From NCBI GenBank assembly GCA_900544195.1, contig UQUJ01000077.1, positions 1 through 13,309 of the forward strand: a DNA stretch of 13,309 nucleotides. The letters run 5' to 3'. This stretch comes from an uncultured Alistipes sp. (GTDB taxonomy: Bacteria > Bacteroidota > Bacteroidia > Bacteroidales > UBA932). This document shows positions 1-5,365 of this stretch, in pieces. Below the pieces are notes generated by a model. The model had not been told where the DNA came from. It searched no databases and saw only the letters and a list, made by a program, of their open reading frames with translations. Position numbers and translations under genes: made by a program. Position 1 is the first letter of the stretch. Each line of letters opens with the position of its first letter.

Positions 1-2
1 GG

Positions 3-89
3 ACTATCTTCTGGAACTGCTTAGGGGCGCTAGAATTTGATGCGGTTGCCCTGCCTAGCCAATGGCGCAAACAGTTTGCCTCCATCTAA
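3..89 (+). CDS. Possible C-terminal end of an unidentified protein (partial)
   Basis: An open frame enters from the left edge and ends at a TAA at 87-89, giving 28 residues. The tail ends WRKQFASI and contains several aromatic residues (FWNCLGALEF), with no obviously biased codons. I do not recognise the family. Supporting context: the stop is followed about 37 nt later by a palindrome flanked by A and T runs that could terminate transcription, as expected at a real gene end. Against it, 28 codons is too short to exclude chance, and the upstream part cannot be seen. Confidence 0.3.
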   Translation, partial: TIFWNCLGALEFDAVALPSQWRKQFASI

Positions 90-125
90 ATGCGTATTTT
101 TGTAATTTCGCATTAAATAGCATTT

Positions 126-163
126 AAAAAGTAGTAGTTTTCCTAGGAAAGCTACTACTTTTT
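126..163. terminator. Near-perfect palindrome, candidate bidirectional terminator
   Basis: GTAGTAG (131-137) pairs with CTACTAC (152-158) around a centre TTTCCTAGGAAA that is itself a perfect palindrome. The only imperfection in the 28-nt core is a T/G pair. A five-A run precedes it and a six-T run follows, so either strand gives a hairpin followed by U residues. It sits between the end of a possible plus-strand gene (89) and the end of the minus-strand gene at 403, where a bidirectional terminator would be useful. The stem is AT-rich compared with a usual intrinsic terminator, and its relation to the neighbouring GCTAC repeats suggests it may instead belong to a dispersed repeat family. Confidence 0.45.
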
Positions 164-200
164 TGTGGAAAGGCTACAACCATCATAGAAAAGCTACTAT
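131..200. repeat. Phased GGAAAnGCTACTAC-like repeats
   Basis: Three direct, imperfect copies of a 13-14-nt motif lie at 146-158 (GGAAAGCTACTAC), 167-180 (GGAAAGGCTACAAC) and 187-200 (AGAAAAGCTACTAT). A fourth copy is inverted at 131-143 and forms the left half of the palindrome. Direct copies start about 20-21 nt apart, near two helical turns, which would place them on one face of the DNA. No protein is encoded here. The function is unknown; a protein-binding array or a dispersed intergenic repeat are both possible. Confidence 0.5.
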
Positions 201-246
201 CACTTTCAAAAGGAAAAAACTATTTTTGCACTCGAATCAACAGATA

Positions 247-382
247 ATGAAGAAGGGGGATGGATGAAGAAGGGTGATGGATGAAGAAGGGGAATGGATG
301 AAGAAGGGTGATGGATGAAGAAGGGGAATGGATGAAGAAGGGGAATGGATGAAGAAGGGGAATGGATGAAGAAGAGGGATGG
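247..382. repeat. 17-bp tandem repeat, eight units
   Basis: Eight head-to-tail 17-nt units with consensus ATGAAGAAGGGGAATGG. Variation is confined to positions 10-14: GGGGA once, GGTGA twice, GGGAA four times and AGGGA once. Because 17 is not a multiple of three, a reading frame shifts at every unit, so this is not a coding repeat. The purine-rich strand is the plus strand. It starts about 20 nt past the stop of the minus-strand binding-protein gene and would lie in that gene's 3' untranslated RNA. Near-identity between units points to recent slippage or expansion, so copy number may vary among strains. Confidence 0.9.
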
Positions 383-402
383 CTTGAGGCGGGAGAGGTG
401 TC

Positions 403-1824
403 TTATTCAACGGGTTGATAATAAGTAAGTTGGGTAGCAGGGGTGCTGCCGCTTAGGATTCGGATCAGGTCGCGGAGGATTAGGTCGGGGCGGACCACGC
501 CGCTTTCCCAGAAGTCGTTGCCGCCTTTGGCGTTTTGGCGGGAATTGTCGTTCCAGACCACTTGGGGCGAGGCTTGACCATCTGTATGGGAGGATTCATC
601 TCCGGACGCGGATCCTCCCACGGACGCGAAATCTCCTGCGGAGACAAATCCATCCACTGAAGCGGAACTACCTGCTGAAGCGGAACCTCCCACGGAAGCG
701 GAACCTTCCACGGAAGCAGAACCTTCTCCGGAAGCAGAACCTTCTCCGGAAGTGGATCCTCCCACGGACGCGGAATCTCCTGCGGAGGCAAATCCATCCA
801 CGGAAGCGGAACTACCCACTGAATCGGAACTACCTGCGGAGCCGAAACCATTCGCGGCGGCGTTTTTCTGAATATTCATTAGAAAGTCACCGAAGAGGGG
901 GTTGACGGACAGGAGTTGGTCTAGTGTGCGGCACCATCCGACGTTCAGCCAAAGGGAGGCTTCCTTGGATAATGAATATGCCCGCTCGACGGAGATTTGT
1001 CCGGAGATGGAAGTGCCTGGCTCTGAGCCGAGAATCTCTCCACCGGCGTCTCGCACCAGGTGAGAGAGGTAATTCTCCTGGCCGGGAATGAACCACTGAT
1101 CCTTGTAGGGGATGTTGACCAGAATCTTTCTCGCACATATTCTTTGCTCGGCATCAGCGCTTTGTGGACCCTCGCCCGGAACGGTCATCATGGCTCTGAC
1201 GGAGTCCCTCAGGGCTTGATAATTCTTTGAGACCACGGCCAGAACCGAGTCGGCCGCGGACATATTTCCTGTCAGCGCTCCGAAAAGGCGGACATAGGAG
1301 GCGCGGGCGAGGGGGTGGCTTTCCAGATGCTCGTTGACGGTGAAAGATCTGATTCCCAGGGACTCCAGCTTGGTGAGGAACTGTGATTTGACGGGTGACA
1401 CTGAATATGTAAGGACTAGTTCCGGCTTCAGGGCCATGATCTTCTCATAGTCGGGGCTTGCATCGTAGCCGATGTCAAGGATTCTGCCCTCGCCGATTCT
1501 TGCCCTCACGGTGGAGTCGAAAACATATTCAGCGCCCGAGACTCCGACAATGGCGTCTTCGCCGCCGATGGCGCGGAGGAAGCCGATGTGCGAGGTGCTC
1601 ATCACGATCAGTCTGCTCAGCGGGCGGCTGATGATCAGCGTGTCGCGGGAACCGTCAAAAGGGGAGAGTGAGATTAGTGAATATCCTCCCTCGGGTAGCG
1701 GCCGAACAGCCAGAAACAACGGCTCGCTCTCGTCCGCAGCCGTTGCCACGGCGCTTTTTCTCGCGCATCCGCAGATGCTGACAAGAAGGATCGTGGCCGA
1801 CAGAATATATTCATAAATCTTCAT
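403..1824 (-). CDS. Periplasmic substrate-binding lipoprotein (BtuF/FecB type) with an internal Ser-rich repeat
   Basis: A 473-aa ABC-transporter substrate-binding protein of the PF01497 class, whose members capture corrinoids, haem or iron-siderophores outside the inner membrane. I chose the ATG at 1822-1824 (MKIYEY); a TTG three codons upstream is open but less likely. Residues 1-19 form a signal peptide ending in lipobox ICGC, with Cys20 as the probable lipidated residue. Recognisable blocks are SRLIVMSTSHIGFLRAIG (about 70-87), the DYEKIMALKPELVL region (about 125-138), FIPGQENYLSHLVRDAGG (about 245-262) and GGNDFWESGVVRPDLILRDL near the C terminus (about 434-453). Between NPLFGDF (308-314) and the VWND strand (423-426) lies an 84-residue hexapeptide repeat (326-409) not expected in the family. 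No permease or ATPase gene is adjacent, so the ligand cannot be inferred. A TATATTTG box lies just upstream of the start. Confidence 0.85.
   Translation of the reverse strand: MKIYEYILSATILLVSICGCARKSAVATAADESEPLFLAVRPLPEGGYSLISLSPFDGSRDTLIISRPLSRLIVMSTSHIGFLRAIGGEDAIVGVSGAEYVFDSTVRARIGEGRILDIGYDASPDYEKIMALKPELVLTYSVSPVKSQFLTKLESLGIRSFTVNEHLESHPLARASYVRLFGALTGNMSAADSVLAVVSKNYQALRDSVRAMMTVPGEGPQSADAEQRICARKILVNIPYKDQWFIPGQENYLSHLVRDAGGEILGSEPGTSISGQISVERAYSLSKEASLWLNVGWCRTLDQLLSVNPLFGDFLMNIQKNAAANGFGSAGSSDSVGSSASVDGFASAGDSASVGGSTSGEGSASGEGSASVEGSASVGGSASAGSSASVDGFVSAGDFASVGGSASGDESSHTDGQASPQVVWNDNSRQNAKGGNDFWESGVVRPDLILRDLIRILSGSTPATQLTYYQPVE
598..849 (-). repeat. 18-bp intragenic tandem repeat encoding 14 Ser/Ala/Gly hexapeptides
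   Basis: Fourteen consecutive in-frame 18-nt units encode the degenerate hexapeptide [GSDE]-[SF]-[ATGDV]-S-[VAG]-[GDE], for example GSASVG, GSASGE, SSASVD and GFASAG. Units 3-6 and 11-14 (DNA 742-813 and 598-669) have the same order, SSASVD / GF.SAG / D.ASVG / GS.SG[ED], so a block of about 72 bp was itself duplicated with a 144-bp offset. The unit is a multiple of three, so gain or loss of units keeps the frame. The segment is low-complexity, acidic and probably disordered, and lies within the folded C-terminal lobe, not at a terminus or between domains. Confidence 0.9.
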
Positions 1825-1830
1825 GGCTCG

Positions 1831-1838
1831 CAAATATA
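1831..1838 (-). promoter_or_regulatory. Candidate -7 promoter box TATATTTG for the binding-protein gene
   Basis: On the minus strand TATATTTG fits the Bacteroidota -7 consensus TAnnTTTG and ends only six nt before the chosen ATG. If used, transcription would begin very close to the start codon, giving a leaderless or nearly leaderless mRNA. I see no convincing TTTG -33 element at the expected distance, so the call rests on the -7 match and its position in the divergent gap. Confidence 0.4.
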
Positions 1839-1986
1839 ATTGTTTTTTGCTATCTTCGAGTATTAATTGTCCGGGAATGGGCAGAAATTGCCTTGCGCCG
1901 CGTTCCTGGAATCATTCCCCGCCTTTTGTTATGGCGGAAAGGAGAAGGTGGCAAGGCTTGTGATTGAGGGAAAATATACTTTTATT

Positions 1987-3240
1987 ATGGGAAAATATAA
2001 TTTTGATGAACTGACCCACAGGCGCGGAACCAACTGCGTGAAGTGGGATGCTGAGAGTCCGGTCGGGCCGATTGATGAGGATGTCATCCCTATGTGGGTG
2101 GCTGACATGGACTTCAAGGTTGCGCCGGAGATTGTGGAGGCGCTTAGGAACAGGGTCGATCAGGGGATTTTCGGCTACACGCATGTGCCGGATTCCTATT
2201 ATGAGGCTGCCATCGACTGGTGGGAGCGTCGCAGGGGCTGGCACACCGAAAAGGACTGGTACCTTTACATTCCGGGAGTCGTTCCGGCGATGTCCGTGGT
2301 AGTCAAGGCTTTGACGCAGTACGAGATCGTTGGGGGCGAGGTTGTCGAGAAGCCTGATCATGGCCGCGGGCCCCACGGAGAACTGCCGAAGATGATCATC
2401 CAGAGTCCCGCCTACAACTGTTTCTTCTCCACTGCGAAGAATACTCTCTGCGAACTGTCCATCAATAAGCTCATCTACGACACCGAAGGCGATCAGGCCA
2501 CCTGGTACATTGATTTCGAGGATCTTGAGAGGCGCGCCGCCGACCCTATGGCCAAGGTGCTGCTCTTCTGCAACCCTCACAACCCGTGCGGCCGCGTCTG
2601 GCCGAGGGAGGATCTGGAGCGGGTGGCCGACATCTGCCGCCGTAACGGCGTGATCGTCATCAGCGACGAGATTCATTGCGAGCTGGAAATGCCTGGCTAT
2701 CACTTCACTCCGATGGCATCGCTCTCGCAGGCATCGCAGGACAACACCGTCACGATGAACTCACCGAGCAAGTCTTTCAACATCGCCGGCCTCGGAATCT
2801 CCAACATCATCACCAACAACCCTGACTGGAAGAGACTGATCGAGCGGGTCATCAACATCAACGAACTCTGTGATGTCAATCCTTTCGGCGTTCTCGCCCT
2901 TCAGGCGGCCTACAACGCGGGCGAGCCGTGGCTCAAGGAACTCAATGAATATCTTTACGGGAATTACCATACCTTACTGTCGTTCTTTGAGGAAAACCTT
3001 CCGGAGTTCCCGGTCACCAAACTTGAGGGCACCTACCTTGTCTGGGTGGATGTGAGAGCTTTGAATATGTCCGCGAACGACATCGAGAACAGTCTGTTGC
3101 TCAATGAGAAGGTCTGGATAAACTCAGGTGTGATGTACGGTCTCGACGGCTTCATGCGCATCAACATTGCCTGCCCTCGTGCCCGTCTCCAGCAAGGCCT
3201 TGACCGCATCGCCAAAGGCTTCCGCCGCTTGATGGCATAG
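1987..3240 (+). CDS. MalY/PatB-family PLP-dependent C-S beta-lyase or aminotransferase
   Basis: A 417-aa fold-type I PLP enzyme of the aminotransferase class I/II family, MalY/PatB branch, whose members cleave C-S bonds in cystathionine or cysteine conjugates to pyruvate, ammonia and a thiol. The start is the ATG at 1987 (MGKYNFDEL); upstream codons are open only through a TTG and look non-coding. Diagnostic features are PMWVADMDF (35-43), the aromatic PAYNCFF segment (141-147), CNPHNPCGR (195-203), SDEIH with the PLP-nitrogen aspartate D227, and SPSKSFNIAGLG with the Schiff-base lysine K262. Arg and Gly residues near FMRINIACPRAR at the C terminus match substrate-carboxylate binding. Residues about 115-136 (EVVEKPDHGRGPHGELPK) look like an insertion between the usual VVVKALT helix and the IIQSPAYN strand. 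Several close paralogues are aminotransferases, so the exact reaction is uncertain. Confidence 0.88.
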   Translation: MGKYNFDELTHRRGTNCVKWDAESPVGPIDEDVIPMWVADMDFKVAPEIVEALRNRVDQGIFGYTHVPDSYYEAAIDWWERRRGWHTEKDWYLYIPGVVPAMSVVVKALTQYEIVGGEVVEKPDHGRGPHGELPKMIIQSPAYNCFFSTAKNTLCELSINKLIYDTEGDQATWYIDFEDLERRAADPMAKVLLFCNPHNPCGRVWPREDLERVADICRRNGVIVISDEIHCELEMPGYHFTPMASLSQASQDNTVTMNSPSKSFNIAGLGISNIITNNPDWKRLIERVININELCDVNPFGVLALQAAYNAGEPWLKELNEYLYGNYHTLLSFFEENLPEFPVTKLEGTYLVWVDVRALNMSANDIENSLLLNEKVWINSGVMYGLDGFMRINIACPRARLQQGLDRIAKGFRRLMA

Positions 3241-3244
3241 TAGG

Positions 3245-3388
3245 CCCTTGATCTTCCTGATAAAATAACTGGTCGTCGATTTCCCTGAAGGAGTGACTGC
3301 ACGCTGGACTTCCAGAAGGAAAAACTGGTCGCTGGGCTTGTCGAAGCGATAAATATCAATTTGCCGTCGAAAAATAACCGCTGAAATC
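3245..3388. repeat. Degenerate ~28-bp tandem repeat array after the lyase gene
   Basis: Directly after the lyase stop, about five diverged units of 27-29 nt can be aligned: 3245-3273, 3274-3301, 3302-3329, 3330-3357 and 3358-3388. Shared features are a CTTC/TTCC...GAAG core followed by an A-rich stretch and ACTGGTCGctgg or a variant (ATAACTGGTCGTCG, AAAACTGGTCGCTGG). The core can form a tiny hairpin in each unit. The last unit (GCCGTCGAAAAATAACC) resembles the left arm of the adjacent hairpin (GCCACCGAAAAAAGGC) 27 nt further on, so the array may continue into it. No convincing protein is encoded. The units are diverged and the boundaries approximate. Confidence 0.5.
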
Positions 3389-3458
3389 AGCCACCGAAAA
3401 AAGGCAAAAGTCAAATTTTGCACGTTACCAAAATTTGACTTTTGATTTTTCGGTGGCT
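3389..3458. repeat. Long hairpin-forming inverted repeat (28 bp of stem)
   Basis: Left arm 3389-3420 and right arm 3429-3458 pair as 13 bp (AGCCACCGAAAAA with TTTTTCGGTGGCT) plus 15 bp (AAAAGTCAAATTTTG with CAAAATTTGACTTTT), separated by an asymmetric internal loop of AGGC opposite AT... bases, around an 8-nt loop CACGTTAC. It lies between convergent genes, so it could act as a bidirectional terminator, but the stem is much longer than needed and no uridine run follows the base, which fits better with a small dispersed repeat or a miniature element. I see no clear target-site duplication. The stretch 3461-3553 that follows shows no feature I can support. Confidence 0.75.
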
Positions 3459-3553
3459 ATTGTGATTATGTACTTGGCATCTCCTGGCCATCACGACCAG
3501 CCCTATATTATTGGTTGCCATTGTTCATTGAGGTGTCGCTACTATACTTTGAT

Positions 3554-3676
3554 GGTTTAGTGAAGTGTCACCACAAACCTTAGCCACCCGCGGCTATAAG
3601 CGGGAGGGACCCAGCCGTAGGTTGGGAGGGACGGAGCGCGAAGCGCGGAGGGTTTGTGGTGACACTTCACTGAACC
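3554..3676. repeat. 123-bp structured element with 26-bp terminal inverted repeats, possible miniature mobile element
   Basis: Arms 3554-3579 and 3651-3676 are complementary at 25 of 26 positions (core AGTGAAGTGTCACCACAAAC against GTTTGTGGTGACACTTCACT; the exception is a T/G pair). The 71 nt between them are GC-rich and hold successive hairpins: TAGCC/GGCTA (3581-3596) or the overlapping alternative CCCGC/GCGGG (3587-3604); CCCAGCC/GGTTGGG around GTA (3610-3626); and GCGC-GAA-GCGC (3636-3646). Each hairpin is followed by an AGGGA or GAGGG spacer, with GGGAGGGAC repeated exactly at 3602-3610 and 3624-3632. No transposase is nearby and I find no target duplication. It ends 21 nt past the stop of the minus-strand 187-aa gene, so it would also form the 3' end of that transcript. 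Confidence 0.75.
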
Positions 3677-3697
3677 CTGTTCATCACGAAATGTCGT

Positions 3698-4261
3698 TTA
3701 GAATATTATCTGAAAATCAAGGACTTTGTCTTGACCGAAGGTGCCGGTGATGTTGGTGATGGCATTGTTGCGGGTCGTGAGCGGGGTCCGGGCGGACAAC
3801 TCAACGGCGATGAGGTCGCCGGTGCGGATGTAGAGCAGCTTTGTGGCTTCCACGAGAGTGTCCTCAATCATATCCAAAGAAGGATGGTCGAAAGTGAAAA
3901 GCTCAACTTCATTTCTGAAGAGGCTGAATCGGCCATCTTCTTCCAGCCTTTGCGGCGAAAACATCGGCGTAGGCAGAAAGGATGTATGATCCAGACAGAT
4001 GGCCTGGGCGTAACCTTCAGGGGTGCCGTCAAGCATATTCTCCGGGTATAGGAGGACTCCGAAACCAGCCGAGTCGTAGTATCTTGACGCGAATTTTCTG
4101 CCGACGCTTCGTCCCGGCTTCAGTACACGGGCGAAAAGTACCGGTGAGTATGTCAGCTCGTCCACGAACTCAGGAGGGTAGAAATCCTCATTGTCCTTCT
4201 CCCATGTCGTGTCCGGCCGCACGACGATCCTGCCGGTCGATGTCTTTACGATTATATTCAT
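3698..4261 (-). CDS. Hypothetical protein, 187 aa
   Basis: I do not recognise a family. The ATG at 4259-4261 is the natural start (MNIIVKTSTGRIVVRPD). It has no signal peptide or membrane segment and appears cytosolic. Notable segments are PEFVDELTYSPVLFARVLKP (about 30-49), a basic GRSVGRKFASRYYDSAGFGV stretch (about 50-69), LDHTSFLPTPMF (about 90-101), and a C-terminal region rich in beta-type residues with TGDLIAVEL and RTPLTTRNNAITNITG. A very faint likeness to fumarylacetoacetate-hydrolase proteins in the TGDLIAVEL region is too weak to use. Codon use matches its neighbours. It lies 77 nt downstream of the exonuclease gene on the same strand and is probably the last gene of the dnaN operon, but this does not reveal its job. 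Confidence 0.75.
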   Translation of the reverse strand: MNIIVKTSTGRIVVRPDTTWEKDNEDFYPPEFVDELTYSPVLFARVLKPGRSVGRKFASRYYDSAGFGVLLYPENMLDGTPEGYAQAICLDHTSFLPTPMFSPQRLEEDGRFSLFRNEVELFTFDHPSLDMIEDTLVEATKLLYIRTGDLIAVELSARTPLTTRNNAITNITGTFGQDKVLDFQIIF

Positions 4262-4311
4262 GAATCAATCTTATGCGCTTGGTTGTCGGCGAGAAGGGGC
4301 GGGTCATTGTC

Positions 4312-4331
4312 GGGGCTTGCGACAAGCGCCC
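4312..4331 (-). other. Small hairpin between the exonuclease gene and the 187-aa gene
   Basis: Within the 77-nt gap, GCTTG (4315-4319) pairs with CAAGC (4323-4327) around a 3-nt loop, and GGG (4312-4314) pairs with CCC (4329-4331) after a one-base bulge. No T run follows it in the direction of transcription, so it is not a standard terminator. It might modulate mRNA processing or lower expression of the distal gene; this is inference from structure alone. Confidence 0.3.
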
Positions 4332-4338
4332 GGACGCC

Positions 4339-5346
4339 CTAGAAAAGCCTGCCGCCTCCGAATTTATCCTTAAGACCGGCGATGGCGCTGTCGAACGCCT
4401 CACCCTCAAGAGGTTTGCTCATCTCTGCTTCACGAGCCTTCGCGGCCTCTTTCTTTTCCTTTTCGAATTTCTCTTTCAGACGCGCGAACTGCCGCTTGGT
4501 GTCCATAGTGAACTCACCGTTCTCTATCCATGCGAAGTAGGCCGGCTCTGTCTCATAGACCTCCCTTGCCGTGTGTCCCTTGTGCTTTCCGAAGCTGATT
4601 GTAGGCTCGTCATTTTTGCCGAGTATCAACCGGCCGGCATAGTCAACAGTACGTGGACGTCCGGCTACTCCGGCCAGAAACTCTACATCGTTCTTGAGCA
4701 CCTGCTCGTGGTACTTTGTCGGTGTCTGGTACATATCGAGTTGCCCTTTCAGCACTTCGTAGGTGGCCAATGTGTCAGCCTCCGCGGAATGGGCGTTCTC
4801 GAAATCCTCCCCACCACAGTAGAATCTGTAAGCAGCCTTGAGGTTGCGCGGCTCCATGTAGTGGTAGATTGTCTGCACGTCTATCATCTGCTTGGAGTGT
4901 AGGTCAATGTCCGTGGCCTCAAGGGTCGCCTGTGCCTTGGCCTTGTTCTCCGGAGTGTTTCTCGGATCCGCAAGCCTGCGCATACAATAGGCACGCACTC
5001 TCTCAAGTTCCTCGGACAGCATGGGCAGGTCGAATTTGGTTGAGTTGTACCCGGCCAAATCGCTGTCCCTCAGCCAATCCACGACCTCTGCCGCAATCTC
5101 GATGAACTTCTTCTCGCCGGCGACATCCTCGTCCTTGATCCCGTTCACCTGACTGGCTTCGGGATTGATCGGATGCTGTTTGCGGAGAGTGTAGTCCCAA
5201 GGACAGACCCTCCAGGTCTTCACATCATGGTGTCCGTCAGGGAACACCTTGACAAAACTCAGTTCGACAATGCAGTCATTGACAATATTAAGCCCCGTGC
5301 TCTCAATGTCAAAGAAAAGCAGAGGCCTTTCAAGAGAAAGTTCCAT
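4339..5346 (-). CDS. DEDDh 3'-5' exonuclease (DnaQ-like) with C-terminal DUF3820-type domain
   Basis: A 335-aa DnaQ-superfamily exonuclease, degrading single-stranded DNA or RNA 3' ends with two metal ions. Exo I is FFDIEST with D13 and E15; Exo II is AGYNSTKFDLPML with N101 and D106; Exo III is HSAEADTLATYEVL with H186 and D191, the DEDDh arrangement. After the nuclease domain (about 1-205), SFGKHKGHTAREVYETEPAYFAWI (about 251-274) matches the small PF12843/DUF3820 domain often fused to such exonucleases. A charged KEKFEKEKKEAAKAREAE helix and a short tail follow. The gene starts 19 nt after dnaN, so it is almost certainly co-transcribed with the sliding clamp. This fits a proofreading-like or DNA-repair role, though a separate PolIII epsilon assignment cannot be proven. 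It is longer than E. coli DnaQ epsilon because of the C-terminal extension. Confidence 0.9.
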   Translation of the reverse strand: MELSLERPLLFFDIESTGLNIVNDCIVELSFVKVFPDGHHDVKTWRVCPWDYTLRKQHPINPEASQVNGIKDEDVAGEKKFIEIAAEVVDWLRDSDLAGYNSTKFDLPMLSEELERVRAYCMRRLADPRNTPENKAKAQATLEATDIDLHSKQMIDVQTIYHYMEPRNLKAAYRFYCGGEDFENAHSAEADTLATYEVLKGQLDMYQTPTKYHEQVLKNDVEFLAGVAGRPRTVDYAGRLILGKNDEPTISFGKHKGHTAREVYETEPAYFAWIENGEFTMDTKRQFARLKEKFEKEKKEAAKAREAEMSKPLEGEAFDSAIAGLKDKFGGGRLF

Positions 5347-5365
5347 AGCTTTGATTCTCCGAAGG

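Noticed and set aside
247..382. Possible CRISPR array
   Set aside because: The units are contiguous 17-mers with no unique spacers and there are no cas genes.
480..851. A second long minus-strand reading frame rich in Pro, Glu and Trp across the intragenic repeat
   Set aside because: An 18-nt repeat unit keeps every frame open if one unit is open. This frame starts and ends around the array, and only the binding-protein frame continues into conserved domain motifs.
1912..2703. A 263-codon minus-strand frame opposite the lyase gene
   Set aside because: Antisense shadow; the plus-strand frame carries the catalytic lysine and PLP motifs.
3033..3423. Minus-strand frames crossing the end of the lyase gene and the 28-bp repeats
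   Set aside because: They overlap the conserved C-terminal end of the lyase on the opposite strand and consist of repeat-derived sequence; no recognisable domain.
3565..3750. A 61-codon plus-strand frame (MSPQTLATRGYKREG...)
   Set aside because: It is formed largely from the GC-rich hairpins of the inverted-repeat element and then runs antisense into the 187-aa gene; there is no sign of a protein family.
3698..4261. Assigning the 187-aa protein to the fumarylacetoacetate-hydrolase family
   Set aside because: Only a short TGDLIAVEL-like likeness; the conserved metal-binding acidic residues of that family could not be located.
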